DNA of 64,000 nt from Salinisphaeraceae bacterium (GCA_002683405.1 NYTH01000028.1:62001-126000), one strand, 5' to 3'; counted from the first letter of the stretch, positions 37,019 through 48,141 are shown. Program-made: numbers and translations. Notes: generated by a model not told the origin, from the letters alone.

Positions 37019-39035
37019 ATGAAACGTGAACTGTTCAGCGCCGTTTCGGCGCTTGCATTGCTACCGTGCGTGGCGCCCCTTCAAGCCGCGGAACCCGACG
37101 GCGAACGCCTGGAAACCCTGACCATCGAAGCGCTGCCGCTACAGGATGTCAGCGCGGCTGAATCCGTTCAGCCGGCGAAAGTCGTGGCCGGCGAGGAACT
37201 CATCAAGCAGCGTGACCGCAGTCTCGGCCGCTCATTGTCGAGCGAGCCGGGCATATCCTCGGCCGACTTCGGCATTGGTGTGGGCCGTCCTGTGGTACGC
37301 GGCCTGTCCGGCCCGCGGGTTCGGGTGCAGGAAAACGGCCTGAGCGCGGCCGATGTGTCCACGCTGAGCGTGGATCATGCCGTAAGCATCGATACGCTCA
37401 CCGCCCGGCAGATCGAAGTACTCAAGGGCCCGGCCACCCTGCTGTACGGCTCCGGCGCCATCGGCGGCGTGGTCAACGTGGTCACCGACCGCATCCCGCG
37501 CTCCGCCCCCACCCGCGTGGGCGGCGAGATCGACTTCAGCGTCAACGACAGCACCGTGGGCGGCGCCGCGACCGCGTTGTCGCTCACCGGCGGGCTGGGC
37601 GACTTTGCCTGGCGTCTGCATGGCGACACCCGCCAGACGGGCGATTATCAGGCTGACGGCGACCAGCGCCTGGACAACAGCGCCACCGAAACCGATACCT
37701 CCGGCGCCGGCGGCTCCTGGAGCGGCAGCCGCGGCTACCTGGGCGCGGCCGTGGCCAGCCATGCCAGCACCTACGGCATTCCCGGCGAGGAGGCGCAGAT
37801 CGACCTGTCGCAGGACCGCATCGACCTGGCCGGCGAGTTGTACGAACCCTTCCCCTACTTCGAGCGCCTGAAAGTCAGCGCCGCCCACACCGACTATCTG
37901 CATACCGAGGGCGAGGCCGGCATCCCGGAAGTATTCTTCGACAACGAGGAAGCCGAAGTCCGGGTGGAGCTGAACCACGCGCCGGCGGGCGGCTGGCGCG
38001 GCGCGCTCGGCCTGCAGGCCACCGATCGCCAGTTCGAGGCCTTTGGCGAGGAGGAAGTGTTCGTTCCGCCGACGGATACCCGATCCGCCGCGCTGTTTGC
38101 CGTGGAGGAATACAGCTTCGGCAACGGTTTGGACAATGCAGGGCGGTTTCCGCGCCGAGCGGCAGGAGCATGACGCCGGTGACGGCAATCCGGACCGCGA
38201 CCACAGCCCGCTGAGCCTGTCGGCCGGCGTACTGAAGCGGCTGGGCGAACAGCACAGCGCCACGCTCAATGTCGGCCGCTACCAGCGTGCGCCGGCTGCC
38301 GAGGAGCTGTACAGCTTCGGCCCGCACGAAGCCACCCAGACCTTCGAGCGCGGTGACCTGGATCTGGACGAAGAGACCGCGCTGAATGTCGATATCGGTC
38401 TGCGCCGCGACCGCGGCCGCCTGCGCTGGTCGGCCAACGCGTTCTACACGCAGTACGAAGACTTCGTGGTGCTGCGCTCGGTGGACGAGGGCCTGAACGC
38501 CGACGGCAGCGGCACGCCGGTAGCCGACGGCATGGCGGACCGCGTTAACGAGGAAGGCGAATTCGAAGTCGACGGCGAACTGCTGCTGCAGGACTACGGC
38601 GCGTTTGACGCCACGTTCTACGGCGCCGAAGCCGAGATCAGCTTTGATCTGCTCACCGCGCCCCATCGTCTGACCGCCACGCTGCAGGGCGATTACGTGC
38701 GCGGCGAGCTGGATGACGAAAACGAGGACCTGCCGCGCATCACCCCCGGCCGCTATGGCGTGGGGCTGGCCTACGAGGGCAGTCACTGGCGGGCCAGCAC
38801 CAACGTGCTCTACGTGAGCGAGCAGACCCGCACCGCGCCGCTGGAAGACGAAACCGACGCCTTCACCGACTTGACCGCGTTCCTGGGCTATCGCATTCCC
38901 GTGGGCGAGGAAAGCGCGCTGATCTACCTGCGCGGCGAGAATCTGCTGGTCGAGGAAATCATCCGGCACAGCTCGTTTCTGCGCGTCGCCCAGCCGGGTC
39001 GACGCTTGACCACAGGCGTGCACGCCCACTTCTAG
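37019..39035 (+). pseudogene. TonB-dependent receptor (ZnuD-like), frameshifted
   Basis: Outer-membrane receptor, probably for zinc. The signal peptide and plug are intact (LGRSLSSEPGISSADFGIG, PVVRGLSGPRVRVQENGL, IEVLKGPATLLYGSGAIGGVVNVVTDRIP). The first frame ends at 38173 in a nonsense tail (NAGRFPRRAAGA) just where a strand motif is expected. The barrel then continues one frame over (MQGGFRAERQEHDAGDG...) to a normal C-terminal aromatic (GVHAHF). The shift lies at about 38138-38150 and looks like a one-base insertion. Either a real inactivation or a sequencing error. Confidence 0.82.
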
Positions 39036-39275
39036 CACCATAGCCTACCCCCGGTCCGGCCCTGCGCCGGGCCGGGGCATTCGCGCGCGATTGCCGCTGC
39101 GTTATGCTGTCACCCGCCCCAAAGCTGGCGAGACTGCCGGCCGGCCCGATGACCGCGTCACTTGTCTCGCACGCTGTTCGCCGGGGCGGCGCCAACGGGT
39201 CCGCTTTCGCGCGGGCCGGTCGGACCGAGCGCCGGGACGCCACTCATCCGGTGAATCCACAGCCAAGCGATTCGC

Positions 39276-40148
39276 ATGACTGTCAGTTTCAAAACGCATC
39301 TGGCCGGCCTGCTGGTCGTCCTGTTCAGTCCCGCCGCCGTGGCGATGAATGTGTTCGCCTGCGAACCGGAATGGGCCGTGCTGGCGCGCAGCCTTGGCGG
39401 CAGCGCAGTTCAGGTCGTGACTCTCGGCGATCAAACCCCCGCCTTCCGGCCCCGACCCGGCGGCTTCGCCGCAGTCCGCGCAACCGACCTTGTGGTCTGC
39501 AGCCGTGACGCCCGGCCCGGCAGCGGACTGCTGCGTCTGCTCCAGCGATCGGACAATCGGGGCGCGCTGCCCGGCGAACCCGGCTTTTTCAATCCGCGTG
39601 ACTCGATCCCGGCGGGTGGCGCCGCGGGCGCATCAGCAACGCGTGACCCGGCCATCCATCTGGACCCGCGCAATATCATGCGGGTGGCCCGCAGCCTCAC
39701 CGGCCGTCTCGTCGTGCTGGACCCGGACAACGCCGAAATCTACAAGCGGGGCGCGCTCGCCTTCTTTCATCGGTGGAGGGCTGCCATGAGCAAATGGGAA
39801 GCGCAGGCCCGCCCACTGCGTGACACGGCGGTGGTGCTGGATCGGCCCGACTGGCAGCACTTGAGCAACTGGCTGGGGCTGCGCCCACTGGGCCCGCTGC
39901 AGCATCGCGCCGCCGTACCGCCCTCGCTGCATCGCCTGAGCCGCCTGCTCGAGCAGGCGACCGACCAGCCCGACGCCATTGTCATTCAGACCGCACACGC
40001 GCCTCAGCAGGCGTCCGCCTGGCTGGCCAACCGCGCCAGTCTGCGCATCGCCCATCTACCCGACAGCGTGAACCCGGCTGACGATGAGCCGCTGATCACG
40101 CTGTTCTACACCCTGATCGAACGACTTTCGAACCCGCAAACTCAATGA
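39276..40148 (+). CDS. Zinc-type ABC substrate-binding protein, ligand-degenerate
   Basis: 290 aa, signal peptide 1-23. NVFACEPEWAVLARSLGGSAV and HLDPRNIMRVARSLTGRL match the EPEW subgroup of cluster A-I zinc-binding proteins. In that subgroup the metal His residues usually lie in a QDPHH-type loop, an HxDPRN-type loop and a YHKDW-type loop. Here the first reads GDQTPAF and the third LDRPDW; only the IHLDPRN His remains. It may bind zinc poorly or not at all. It overlaps the permease gene by 4 bp. Confidence 0.75.
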   Translation: MTVSFKTHLAGLLVVLFSPAAVAMNVFACEPEWAVLARSLGGSAVQVVTLGDQTPAFRPRPGGFAAVRATDLVVCSRDARPGSGLLRLLQRSDNRGALPGEPGFFNPRDSIPAGGAAGASATRDPAIHLDPRNIMRVARSLTGRLVVLDPDNAEIYKRGALAFFHRWRAAMSKWEAQARPLRDTAVVLDRPDWQHLSNWLGLRPLGPLQHRAAVPPSLHRLSRLLEQATDQPDAIVIQTAHAPQQASAWLANRASLRIAHLPDSVNPADDEPLITLFYTLIERLSNPQTQ

Positions 40149-40924
40149 ATTTCGAATTGCTTCTGTTGCCCTCGCTGGCCGGGCTGCTGGTCCTGTTGAT
40201 GATTGTGCCGCTGGGGCGAATCGTTGTTGACCAGGGCATCGTTTTCGTTGACCTGGCCATTGCCGCCGTGGCGGGCATCGGCGCACTGGCCGCTCAGTTC
40301 GCGGGCTACTCGGACATCTGGGTACTCCGGGCGGCCGCGACGGCTGCCGCGCTGCTCGCCGGCCTGCTGCTTGCCTGGTGCCACGGGCGCTTTCCCGCGT
40401 CGCGGCAGGCGGCGGGGGGCGCCGTTTTCGCGTTGGCATCCGCCGCGGGGCTGCTGCTGCTCGACCAGCAGCCGCAGGCCGATGTACATCCGTTTGCGCT
40501 GCTCATCGGCGACCTGCTCTGGACCACACCGCAAATGCTCTGGCCCGCGGCGGTCGTGACCCTCTGCGTACTGACGGGTCTGATCGCGGGGCAGCTTCGG
40601 CTGGCGGCCGATAGCGTGGCCGCCAGGCTGCTGTTCTTCCTGCTGCTTGCCCTGGCCGTGAACAGCGCCGTGCAGATTGCCGGCGTACTGCTGGTGTTCG
40701 CCAGCCTGGTCCTGCCGGCCCTCGCCGTGCGCGGCGCCGGCGCCGCAGCCGGCATTACCCTGGCGCTGCTGGTGGGCATCGCGGGCTTTGCCGGCGGCCT
40801 GCTGGGTTCGCTGTATATCGACCTGCCGGCGGCCGGGCTGATAGTGGCGTGCCTTGGCGCCGCGGCCCTGCTGTGCGGGGGCCTGCGCGCCCTCATCGCC
40901 CCGTCCCGCGACGCGGCCGGCTGA
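40145..40924 (+). CDS. Zinc/manganese-type ABC permease (ABC-3 family)
   Basis: 259 aa with seven to eight membrane helices and the ABC-3 core (DQGIVFVDLAIAAVAGIGAL; LAVNSAVQIAGVLLVFASLVLPALAV). It would form the inner-membrane channel for the substrate-binding protein encoded just upstream. No ATPase (ZnuC type) gene follows; the next gene is sufE after about 150 bp. A remote ATPase must be used, or the transporter is no longer functional. Confidence 0.85.
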   Translation: MNFELLLLPSLAGLLVLLMIVPLGRIVVDQGIVFVDLAIAAVAGIGALAAQFAGYSDIWVLRAAATAAALLAGLLLAWCHGRFPASRQAAGGAVFALASAAGLLLLDQQPQADVHPFALLIGDLLWTTPQMLWPAAVVTLCVLTGLIAGQLRLAADSVAARLLFFLLLALAVNSAVQIAGVLLVFASLVLPALAVRGAGAAAGITLALLVGIAGFAGGLLGSLYIDLPAAGLIVACLGAAALLCGGLRALIAPSRDAAG

Positions 40925-41071
40925 ATCATTCCGTAGGCTCCGGTCCGAACCGACAAACCGGCGAGCCACGAGCAAGGTCAGTCGCAGCGACCTTGAATAA
41001 GCCGCATCAGGAACCAGTTTTCGTGATAGCCCCGCGGTATCATCCGCGCCCTATTCAACCCCGGCTGGAAC

Positions 41072-41491
41072 ATGGACCCGCAAGTCGAAACCCTGCGAGA
41101 CACCTTCGAAATGCTGCCCGACTGGGAGGAGCGTTACCGCTTCATCATCGACCAGGGCAAGAAACTCGAGCCGTTGCCCGAAGACGCCTACGCCGACGAG
41201 CACAAGGTGCGTGGCTGCATGAGCCAGGTCTGGCTCATTGCCAAGAGCGGCGACGATGATCAGATGATTTTCCTGGGCGACTCCGACGCCCACATCGTGC
41301 GCGGCCTGATCGCCATCCTGCTGATGATCTTCTCCGGCAAGACCGCCCGCGAAATCGTCGACACCGACATCCAGGCTATCTTCGAGGATCTCCAGCTCGA
41401 ACAGCACATCACCATGAACCGCCGCAACGGTCTGTACTCCATGGTGGAAACCATCCAGCGCCTGGCCAACGCCCGTCTGGCCGGGGACTGA
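41072..41491 (+). CDS. sufE: Cysteine desulfuration protein SufE
   Basis: 139 aa. It accepts persulfide from SufS for Fe-S cluster assembly. LPDWEERYRFIIDQGKKLEPLPEDAY and VRGCMSQVWLIAK (Cys is the acceptor) are conserved, as is GLIAILLMIFSGKTAREI. It is alone here, away from the sufBCDS genes. Its end marks the boundary of the CRISPR region. Confidence 0.94.
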   Translation: MDPQVETLRDTFEMLPDWEERYRFIIDQGKKLEPLPEDAYADEHKVRGCMSQVWLIAKSGDDDQMIFLGDSDAHIVRGLIAILLMIFSGKTAREIVDTDIQAIFEDLQLEQHITMNRRNGLYSMVETIQRLANARLAGD

Positions 41492-41591
41492 GCCGCTGCA
41501 GGCATGTGCGATCAGCTACAGCAGGGGCACGCACGAGCCTTAATGGCCGCAAAGATCGGCTGACGACGACCCCTCTGTTAAACGACGGAGC

Positions 41592-41619
41592 AGTGCATCC
41601 CCGCAGGCGCGGGTAACGC
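41592..41619 (-). repeat. Relic CRISPR repeat 1
   Basis: Plus-strand GTGCATCCCCGCAGGCGCG matches the array-1 repeat except for one base, then diverges at the outer end (GGGTAACGCT). It stands alone, about 870 bp from the first array repeat and in the same orientation, so it is probably a decayed trailer end of the array. Confidence 0.8.
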
Positions 41620-41809
41620 TTAACGAAGCCACATCGGAGCGGCGTCACGTCCACACTCAAGCCGAATGAGGGCGGCCTCTGAACGGTCGACAGGTGGGAC
41701 CTCATCTCCACGTGCTCCAGCGAGCATCTGCTCGACGGTAGGCCGGAAGGTCGGTTTCCGGTCGTATGCCGAAGCCTGAGATTACCACCCAAAGCGCACT
41801 TGCTCGGCA

Positions 41810-41838
41810 GATTTATCCTCGCAGGCGCGGGAATACAT
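41810..41838 (-). repeat. Relic CRISPR repeat 2
   Basis: Plus-strand TTTATCCTCGCAGGCGCGGG followed by AATAC keeps the core with several substitutions and one deletion. It has the same orientation as array 1. The 190 bp between the two relics hold no other repeat I can recognise. Confidence 0.72.
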
Positions 41839-41918
41839 TCCCCCTAATCATCTGTTACACGGCAACAAGAACACGTCTCTCGTACACTTGAAGCAATGTT
41901 GAAAGCTGGGAGTCGCAC

Positions 41919-42179
41919 TTGCCCGAGGTGAGCCGCTTTTTCGGCATCATTATCGCGTTGTACTACAACGATCACGCACCGCCGCATTTCCATGCCAAGT
42001 ATGGAGGCGCCGAAGCTACGAACCTCATCGAATCGGGCGAGGTGCTCGACGGAAATCTCAGCAAAAGAGCATTGCGGCTGGTCGAGGAATGGCGTGCATT
42101 GCATTAAGAAGAACTCATGGAAGATTGGAAATTAGCACGAGAGCGGCAGCCTCTGAACAAGATCGAGCCGCTGGAGTAA
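41919..42179 (+). pseudogene. DUF4160 protein, interrupted by an in-frame stop
   Basis: Begins with TTG (MPEVSRFFGIIIALYYNDHAPPHFHAKYGG), a full DUF4160 start. An in-frame TAA at 42105 follows EEWRALH. The same frame then continues with the expected rest of the domain (EELMEDWKLARERQPLNKIEPLE) to a TAA at 42177. So the family-length protein (86 aa) is split by one stop codon. DUF4160 and DUF2442 are usually paired as a putative toxin-antitoxin system. It lies between the relic repeats and the array. Confidence 0.85.
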
Positions 42180-42184
42180 TAGCA

Positions 42185-42424
42185 ATGATTCCTAAAGTTA
42201 AAAAAGCAGAATATTTGGAGGGCTACAAACTCTGGATCGAATTCGCCGACGGAAAGTCTGGCGTAGTCGATTTGACGGAAGAATTATGGGGTCCCGTGTT
42301 CGAGCCGCTAAGAGAGCCCAGGACATTCCGCCAAGTCCGCGTTCATCCCGAGCTAGAAACCCTCAGCTGGCCAAATGGTGCAGATTTTGCCCCCGAGTTT
42401 TTGTATAAGCAGGTTGCCGCGTAA
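42185..42424 (+). CDS. DUF2442 protein
   Basis: 79 aa from the ATG at 42185. IPKVKKAEYLEGYKLWIEFADGKSGVVDL and TFRQVRVHPELETLSWPNGADFAPEFLY are typical of DUF2442, the usual downstream partner of DUF4160. It starts 5 bp after the end of the interrupted DUF4160 frame. Reading frame intact. Whether the pair was a toxin-antitoxin module is inferred from the family pairing only. Confidence 0.88.
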   Translation: MIPKVKKAEYLEGYKLWIEFADGKSGVVDLTEELWGPVFEPLREPRTFRQVRVHPELETLSWPNGADFAPEFLYKQVAA

Positions 42425-42457
42425 CAAGTCGCCGGAGACGGACGGTTGTGTCGCTAC

Positions 42458-45400
42458 GGGTTCATCCCCGCAGGCGTGGGGAACACGGAGTCACCATGTC
42501 AATCATCGCCTACGCAGGCGGTTCATCCCCGCAGGCGCGGGGAACACGGCTGCGTTTTGCCGCATGGCCTCTTTCACCGCGGTTCATCCCCGCAGGCGCG
42601 GGGAACACGGCCCCTTCCCCCTGGCGCGGGTATCCCCCGCCGGTTCATCCCCGCAGGCGAGGGGAACACCTTGACTGCCGGTGCGCTCGAATTCTTCTTC
42701 CGCGGTTCATCCCCGCAGGCGCGGGGAACACATTTATATTTTTTATTTCTTTATTGTCAATTATGGTTCATCCCCGCAGGCGCGGGGAACACGCCGGTGT
42801 ATTCAGGCGGCGAAACCACGTCGACGGTTCATCCCCGCAGGCGCGGGGAACACGGGCGCACGCCGGCGATGGTCCGCTTCATTGCCGGTTCATCCCCGCA
42901 GGCGCGGGGAACACTACGATGAGCGGGAGCGGTGGTGATGGAACATCGGTTCATCCCCGCAGGCGCGGGGAACACCATTTTTCCGGGCATCGAATTCTCG
43001 TCCTGCCCGGTTCATCCCCGCAGGCGCGGGGAACACGACCAGAATGTTTTTTCGCTGATCCGCCGGTACGGTTCATCCCCGCAGGCGCGGGGAACACCAC
43101 ATGGTGCAGCCCCGGGCCTGGAAGAAGCACGGTTCATCCCCGCAGGCGCGGGGAACACTCTGTCGATGCCTGTATAAGCCTGTAGCCGGGCGGTTCATCC
43201 CCGCAGGCGCGGGGAACACGCCCTCAAAAATCTTGACCGAATCCGCCTCGACGGTTCATCCCCGCAGGCGCGGGGAACACGACGTGGCAGTTTTCGTCGG
43301 CCCACTCTCCGCCGGTTCATCCCCGCAGGCGCGGGGAACACTCATGCGTCAGTACCCGCGAGCGGCAGAGGCCCGGTTCATCCCCGCAGGCGCGGGGAAC
43401 ACTCTGGGCACCACGGTCATTCTGGTGGTGGTGTTGGTTCATCCCCGCAGGCGCGGGGAACACGTGACCCCCTTCACGCCTTCGCGCTCGATCAGCGGTT
43501 CATCCCCGCAGGCGCGGGGAACACGCATGCGAAAGTCTCCTGTCTGGTAGAAGACCCGGTTCATCCCCGCAGGCGCGGGGAACACTTCTTCCGCCCCGCT
43601 GCGCTTTCTGGCGCGTTCGCGCCAGGCCATGAGTTCGGTTCATCCCCGCAGGCGCGGGGAACACGCCTGAACAAGACCGCCACGGGCGTATCCATGCGGT
43701 TCATCCCCGCAGGCGCGGGGAACACGCACATGGCGGTAAAAACCTCGTGGAACCTCCCGGTTCATCCCCGCAGGCGCGGGGAACACCTATGGCGCACTCA
43801 AGAGCACGTTTACAACGTGGCGGTTCATCCCCGCAGGCGCGGGGAACACGCGGAACGCCGCATTTTCCGCGCTGTAAGTGACGGTTCATCCCCGCAGGCG
43901 CGGGGAACACCAAGATCGCGGCCGCGTTTGCCTCGCTTGTGCCGGTTCATCCCCGCAGGCGCGGGGAACACGATCTAGGCCGCTCGTTTCCCATCGGCAA
44001 CACCGGTTCATCCCCGCAGGCGCGGGGAACACCGATCGGTCTCGGCCTTGGCGTCGGCGGCAGCCGGTTCATCCCCGCAGGCGCGGGGAACACCGAGCAG
44101 GGCACGGCGGATTACGGCTGCGTTGCGGTTCATCCCCGCAGGCGCGGGGAACACCGCTGGATGCCTCGCCAAAGGTCAGCGGGTTTTCGGTTCATCCCCG
44201 CAGGCGCGGGGAACACTGGAGGATGCAGACGGGGTGGCCATAGAGATGAGGTTCATCCCCGCAGGCGCGGGGAACACGAAAGCCCGACTATTCGGCGGCG
44301 CTGCGATCTACGGTTCATCCCCGCAGGCGCGGGGAACACGGGTGGGTTGTCGGTCATGCCCTGCCCTCCGGCGGTTCATCCCCGCAGGCGCGGGGAACAC
44401 ATCTACCTAGCGTAGAAACGGCATCCGGCATCCGGTTCATCCCCGCAGGCGCGGGGAACACAAATCGACCGCCTCACCGCCCGCGTTGCCGAGCGGTTCA
44501 TCCCCGCAGGCGCGGGGAACACGGGGAGATTCTGGAGTGCGCAGGCAGAAGATGCGGTTCATCCCCGCAGGCGCGGGGAACACATAGGCGCGAAGGCTAA
44601 TCAGCAAGACCTGCACGGTTCATCCCCGCAGGCGCGGGGAACACTTCTTGTCGAGATCACGGCGAATAAATGCAAGCGGTTCATCCCCGCAGGCGCGGGG
44701 AACACGTCGGCCGGCGGCGCCCATCGGTTGATAATCGCGGTTCATCCCCGCAGGCGCGGGGAACACCGCTGGATGAGCGTCTTGCTGCCCTCAAAAATCG
44801 GTTCATCCCCGCAGGCGCGGGGAACACCTGCGCCAGGCCACGGAAGACGCGGGCGATACCGGTTCATCCCCGCAGGCGCGGGGAACACCCTCGGCCTCAC
44901 GATCTACATCATCGGCACGGCGGTTCATCCCCGCAGGCGCGGGGAACACCCCAGGACTCCCGATCAGCCGCCCCCTTGTTTCGGTTCATCCCCGCAGGCG
45001 CGGGGAACACGCAAGCACGTAGCCGATCAGGGGTCGCCAGCCGCGGTTCATCCCCGCAGGCGCGGGGAACACTTGGCGTCAATACGCCATGTTGGGAATT
45101 ATCGCGGTTCATCCCCGCAGGCGCGGGGAACACTCGCAATTTGACGAAGCCGTTTCTGTTCATTTGCGGTTCATCCCCGCAGGCGCGGGGAACACCGACA
45201 GGACCGTCAGACTGGTATCAGGGATACGCGGTTCATCCCCGCAGGCGCGGGGAACACGCCTATCTGCTCGCGGTGCGTGAATCGGCTCTCGGTTCATCCC
45301 CGCAGGCGCGGGGAACACGCGAGTTTTCGACCAAAATTCGGAGCATCTCGCGGTTCATCCCCGCAGGCGCGGGGAACACTTTAGGCTGCATTGCGAATCA

Positions 45401-46112
45401 CCTCGCCGTGCTGGTTCATCCCCGCAGGCGCGGGGAACACGGGACGCATCTCTTGCCTGACGGCCTGTATATCGGTTCATCCCCGCAGGCGCGGGGAACA
45501 CGCACGGAAGATCGCATCGAACACCGCATAGACCGGTTCATCCCCGCAGGCGCGGGGAACACCCTGCCGGCGTACACCGTTGATGAGACCGGGACGGTTC
45601 ATCCCCGCAGGCGCGGGGAACACCCAATGCCGAGCTGCTCGGCAATCGTTGCGAGCGGTTCATCCCCGCAGGCGCGGGGAACACTCCCACACCAGCAGCG
45701 CCCGCTCGCCGTCGATCGGTTCATCCCCGCAGGCGCGGGGAACACTCGCTGGGCACCGCTGACTTGGCCAATGTTGAGCGGTTCATCCCCGCAGGCGCGG
45801 GGAACACACCAGCTCGAATCGCACGCCGCCCCGCCAGCCCGGTTCATCCCCGCAGGCGCGGGGAACACGAATTCCAGCCGGCTCATGATGCGAATTCAGC
45901 CGGTTCATCCCCGCAGGCGCGGGGAACACCGCCCCGGCGGCCAGCAGCACGGTCTGGCGGTCGGTTCATCCCCGCAGGCGCGGGGAACACGCGTGCAGGG
46001 GCCGGGCGGGGCCGACTTTGAGCGGTTCATCCCCGCAGGCGCGGGGAACACCCCACCGGCCCGACCTATGAAAAGTTGATGTTCGGTTCATCCCCGCAGG
46101 CGCGGGGAACAC
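42458..46112 (-). CRISPR. Type I-E CRISPR array 1, 60 repeats
   Basis: I count 60 repeats of 29 bp and 59 spacers, most 32 nt (several 33, one 34, one 50). Read on the minus strand, the repeat starts GTGTTCCCCGC, has the loop GCCT, and ends GCGGGGATGAACCG; the 8-nt handle is ATGAACCG, as in type I-E. The leader is on the right, next to cas2, so the left end is oldest. The leftmost repeat (42458) and the fourth (42641) carry substitutions. Repeat identity is otherwise near perfect, suggesting active use. Confidence 0.99.
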
Positions 46113-46246
46113 TCTTCCTTTAACTTGCTGAAATTTATATCAAATTCGAGTCGACTTAAATCCACCAAGCATTTTGGTTAAAAAATAACCAACCAAAGAC
46201 GGAAGAAATATCTTCGATTTTTCGGGTTGTTAAAGAGCGTAATTGA
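46113..46246 (-). promoter_or_regulatory. Leader of CRISPR array 1
   Basis: AT-rich 134-bp stretch between cas2 and the newest repeat. It contains TTGGTGGATTTA on the minus strand (46157-46168), 44 bp before the first repeat; the same 12-mer occurs in leader 2. An inverted repeat TTGGTTA-AAAAA-TAACCAA lies at 46174-46192. It should hold the array promoter and the Cas1-Cas2 integration signals. Confidence 0.88.
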
Positions 46247-47453
<1,207 letters not shown>

Positions 47454-47458
47454 GGCGC

Positions 47459-47890
47459 TTACTGCCAGTCCGAGATATGCCGAATATGTTGGCCGCCGGC
47501 GACTTTACGCAGATAGGCCTCGTCCGCGGTAACCAGCACACTACGCTGAACAATGGCCAGGGCATGATAGGCCGCGTCGTAAAACGCCACCCGGTATTCG
47601 CCGGCCAAGCGGCAGGCCTGCTCCAGCCAGCTTGTTGAAGGCTCGGGCTCGTGCATGCCCAGACCCTGCAGCGCCTCCATCAGCTCGAAAGCATGCTCCG
47701 GATATTTGCGCGCCAGCGTGTTCCCCGCCTCGTAGCGCCACAAGGGTGGCACCACGAAAGAGATTTCGCCGTCCAGAAATTGGTCACGCAACCGCATGGC
47801 CTGTTCGGCGTGCGGCTCATCTTCGGCGGGCAGTGCCCATTTCAGAATGACAGACGCATCCGGCACGACGAGCGCACTAGTGACTGTCAC
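47459..47890 (-). CDS. PIN-domain ribonuclease toxin (VapC-like)
   Basis: 143 aa from the GTG at 47890. The PIN acidic residues are visible: VPDASVILKWAL (Asp), YEAGNTLA (Glu), FYDAAYHALA (Asp) and LVTADEAYLRKV (Asp). VapC toxins cut tRNA or rRNA. It overlaps the antitoxin end by 14 bp and lies inside the cas operon between cas6e and cas1. A longer ATG-like start upstream would read through the antitoxin gene and was rejected. Confidence 0.88.
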   Translation of the reverse strand: MTVTSALVVPDASVILKWALPAEDEPHAEQAMRLRDQFLDGEISFVVPPLWRYEAGNTLARKYPEHAFELMEALQGLGMHEPEPSTSWLEQACRLAGEYRVAFYDAAYHALAIVQRSVLVTADEAYLRKVAGGQHIRHISDWQ

Positions 47891-48101
47891 GATCTTCGCG
47901 AATCCACTGTTCCGCGCTGCCCGCCAGCGGCTGCATCTTGCCGCGCAAGGCATCCAGCCTGGTAGCCGCATCACGGCGTCGGCGTATTGTCAGCTCCGAC
48001 ACCAGCGCCTCGCTGACCACTTCGCTGCGACGCCCCTTGGGAATCTCCTGCAGCATGGACCAGGCTTTGTCACTTAAGACCAGATTAGTGCGGTGAGACA
48101 T
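47877..48101 (-). CDS. VapB-like antitoxin (ribbon-helix-helix type)
   Basis: 74 aa. MSHRTNLVLSDKAWSMLQEIPKGRRSEVVSEALVSEL has the ribbon-helix-helix pattern, followed by a charged C-terminal tail that would wrap the toxin (RRRRDAATRLDALRGKM). It sits directly upstream of the PIN toxin. A palindrome just before its start is a likely operator for autorepression. Confidence 0.83.
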   Translation of the reverse strand: MSHRTNLVLSDKAWSMLQEIPKGRRSEVVSEALVSELTIRRRRDAATRLDALRGKMQPLAGSAEQWIREDRDSH

Positions 48102-48105
48102 TTTT

Positions 48106-48134
48106 ACACCATTTGTGTGTATATTTGTTACACA
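48106..48134. promoter_or_regulatory. Candidate operator of the vapBC-like pair
   Basis: TGTGTA-7 bp-TACACA (48116-48134) is a perfect inverted repeat in an AT-rich stretch, and overlaps a second one ACAC-CATTT-GTGT (48106-48118). It lies 5-33 bp upstream of the antitoxin start, in the 40-bp gap after cas6e. This fits binding by the RHH antitoxin. Confidence 0.6.
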
Positions 48135-48141
48135 TCATAAT

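Noticed and set aside
40925-41071. tRNA or znuC fragment in the gap before sufE
   Set aside because: No cloverleaf and no Walker or ABC signature in any frame.
42446-46079. Long open frames with repeating peptides ([28 protein letters not shown]) across array 1, and similar ones in array 2
   Set aside because: They are translations of the CRISPR repeats in all frames, with random spacer residues between; no start signals or family resemblance.
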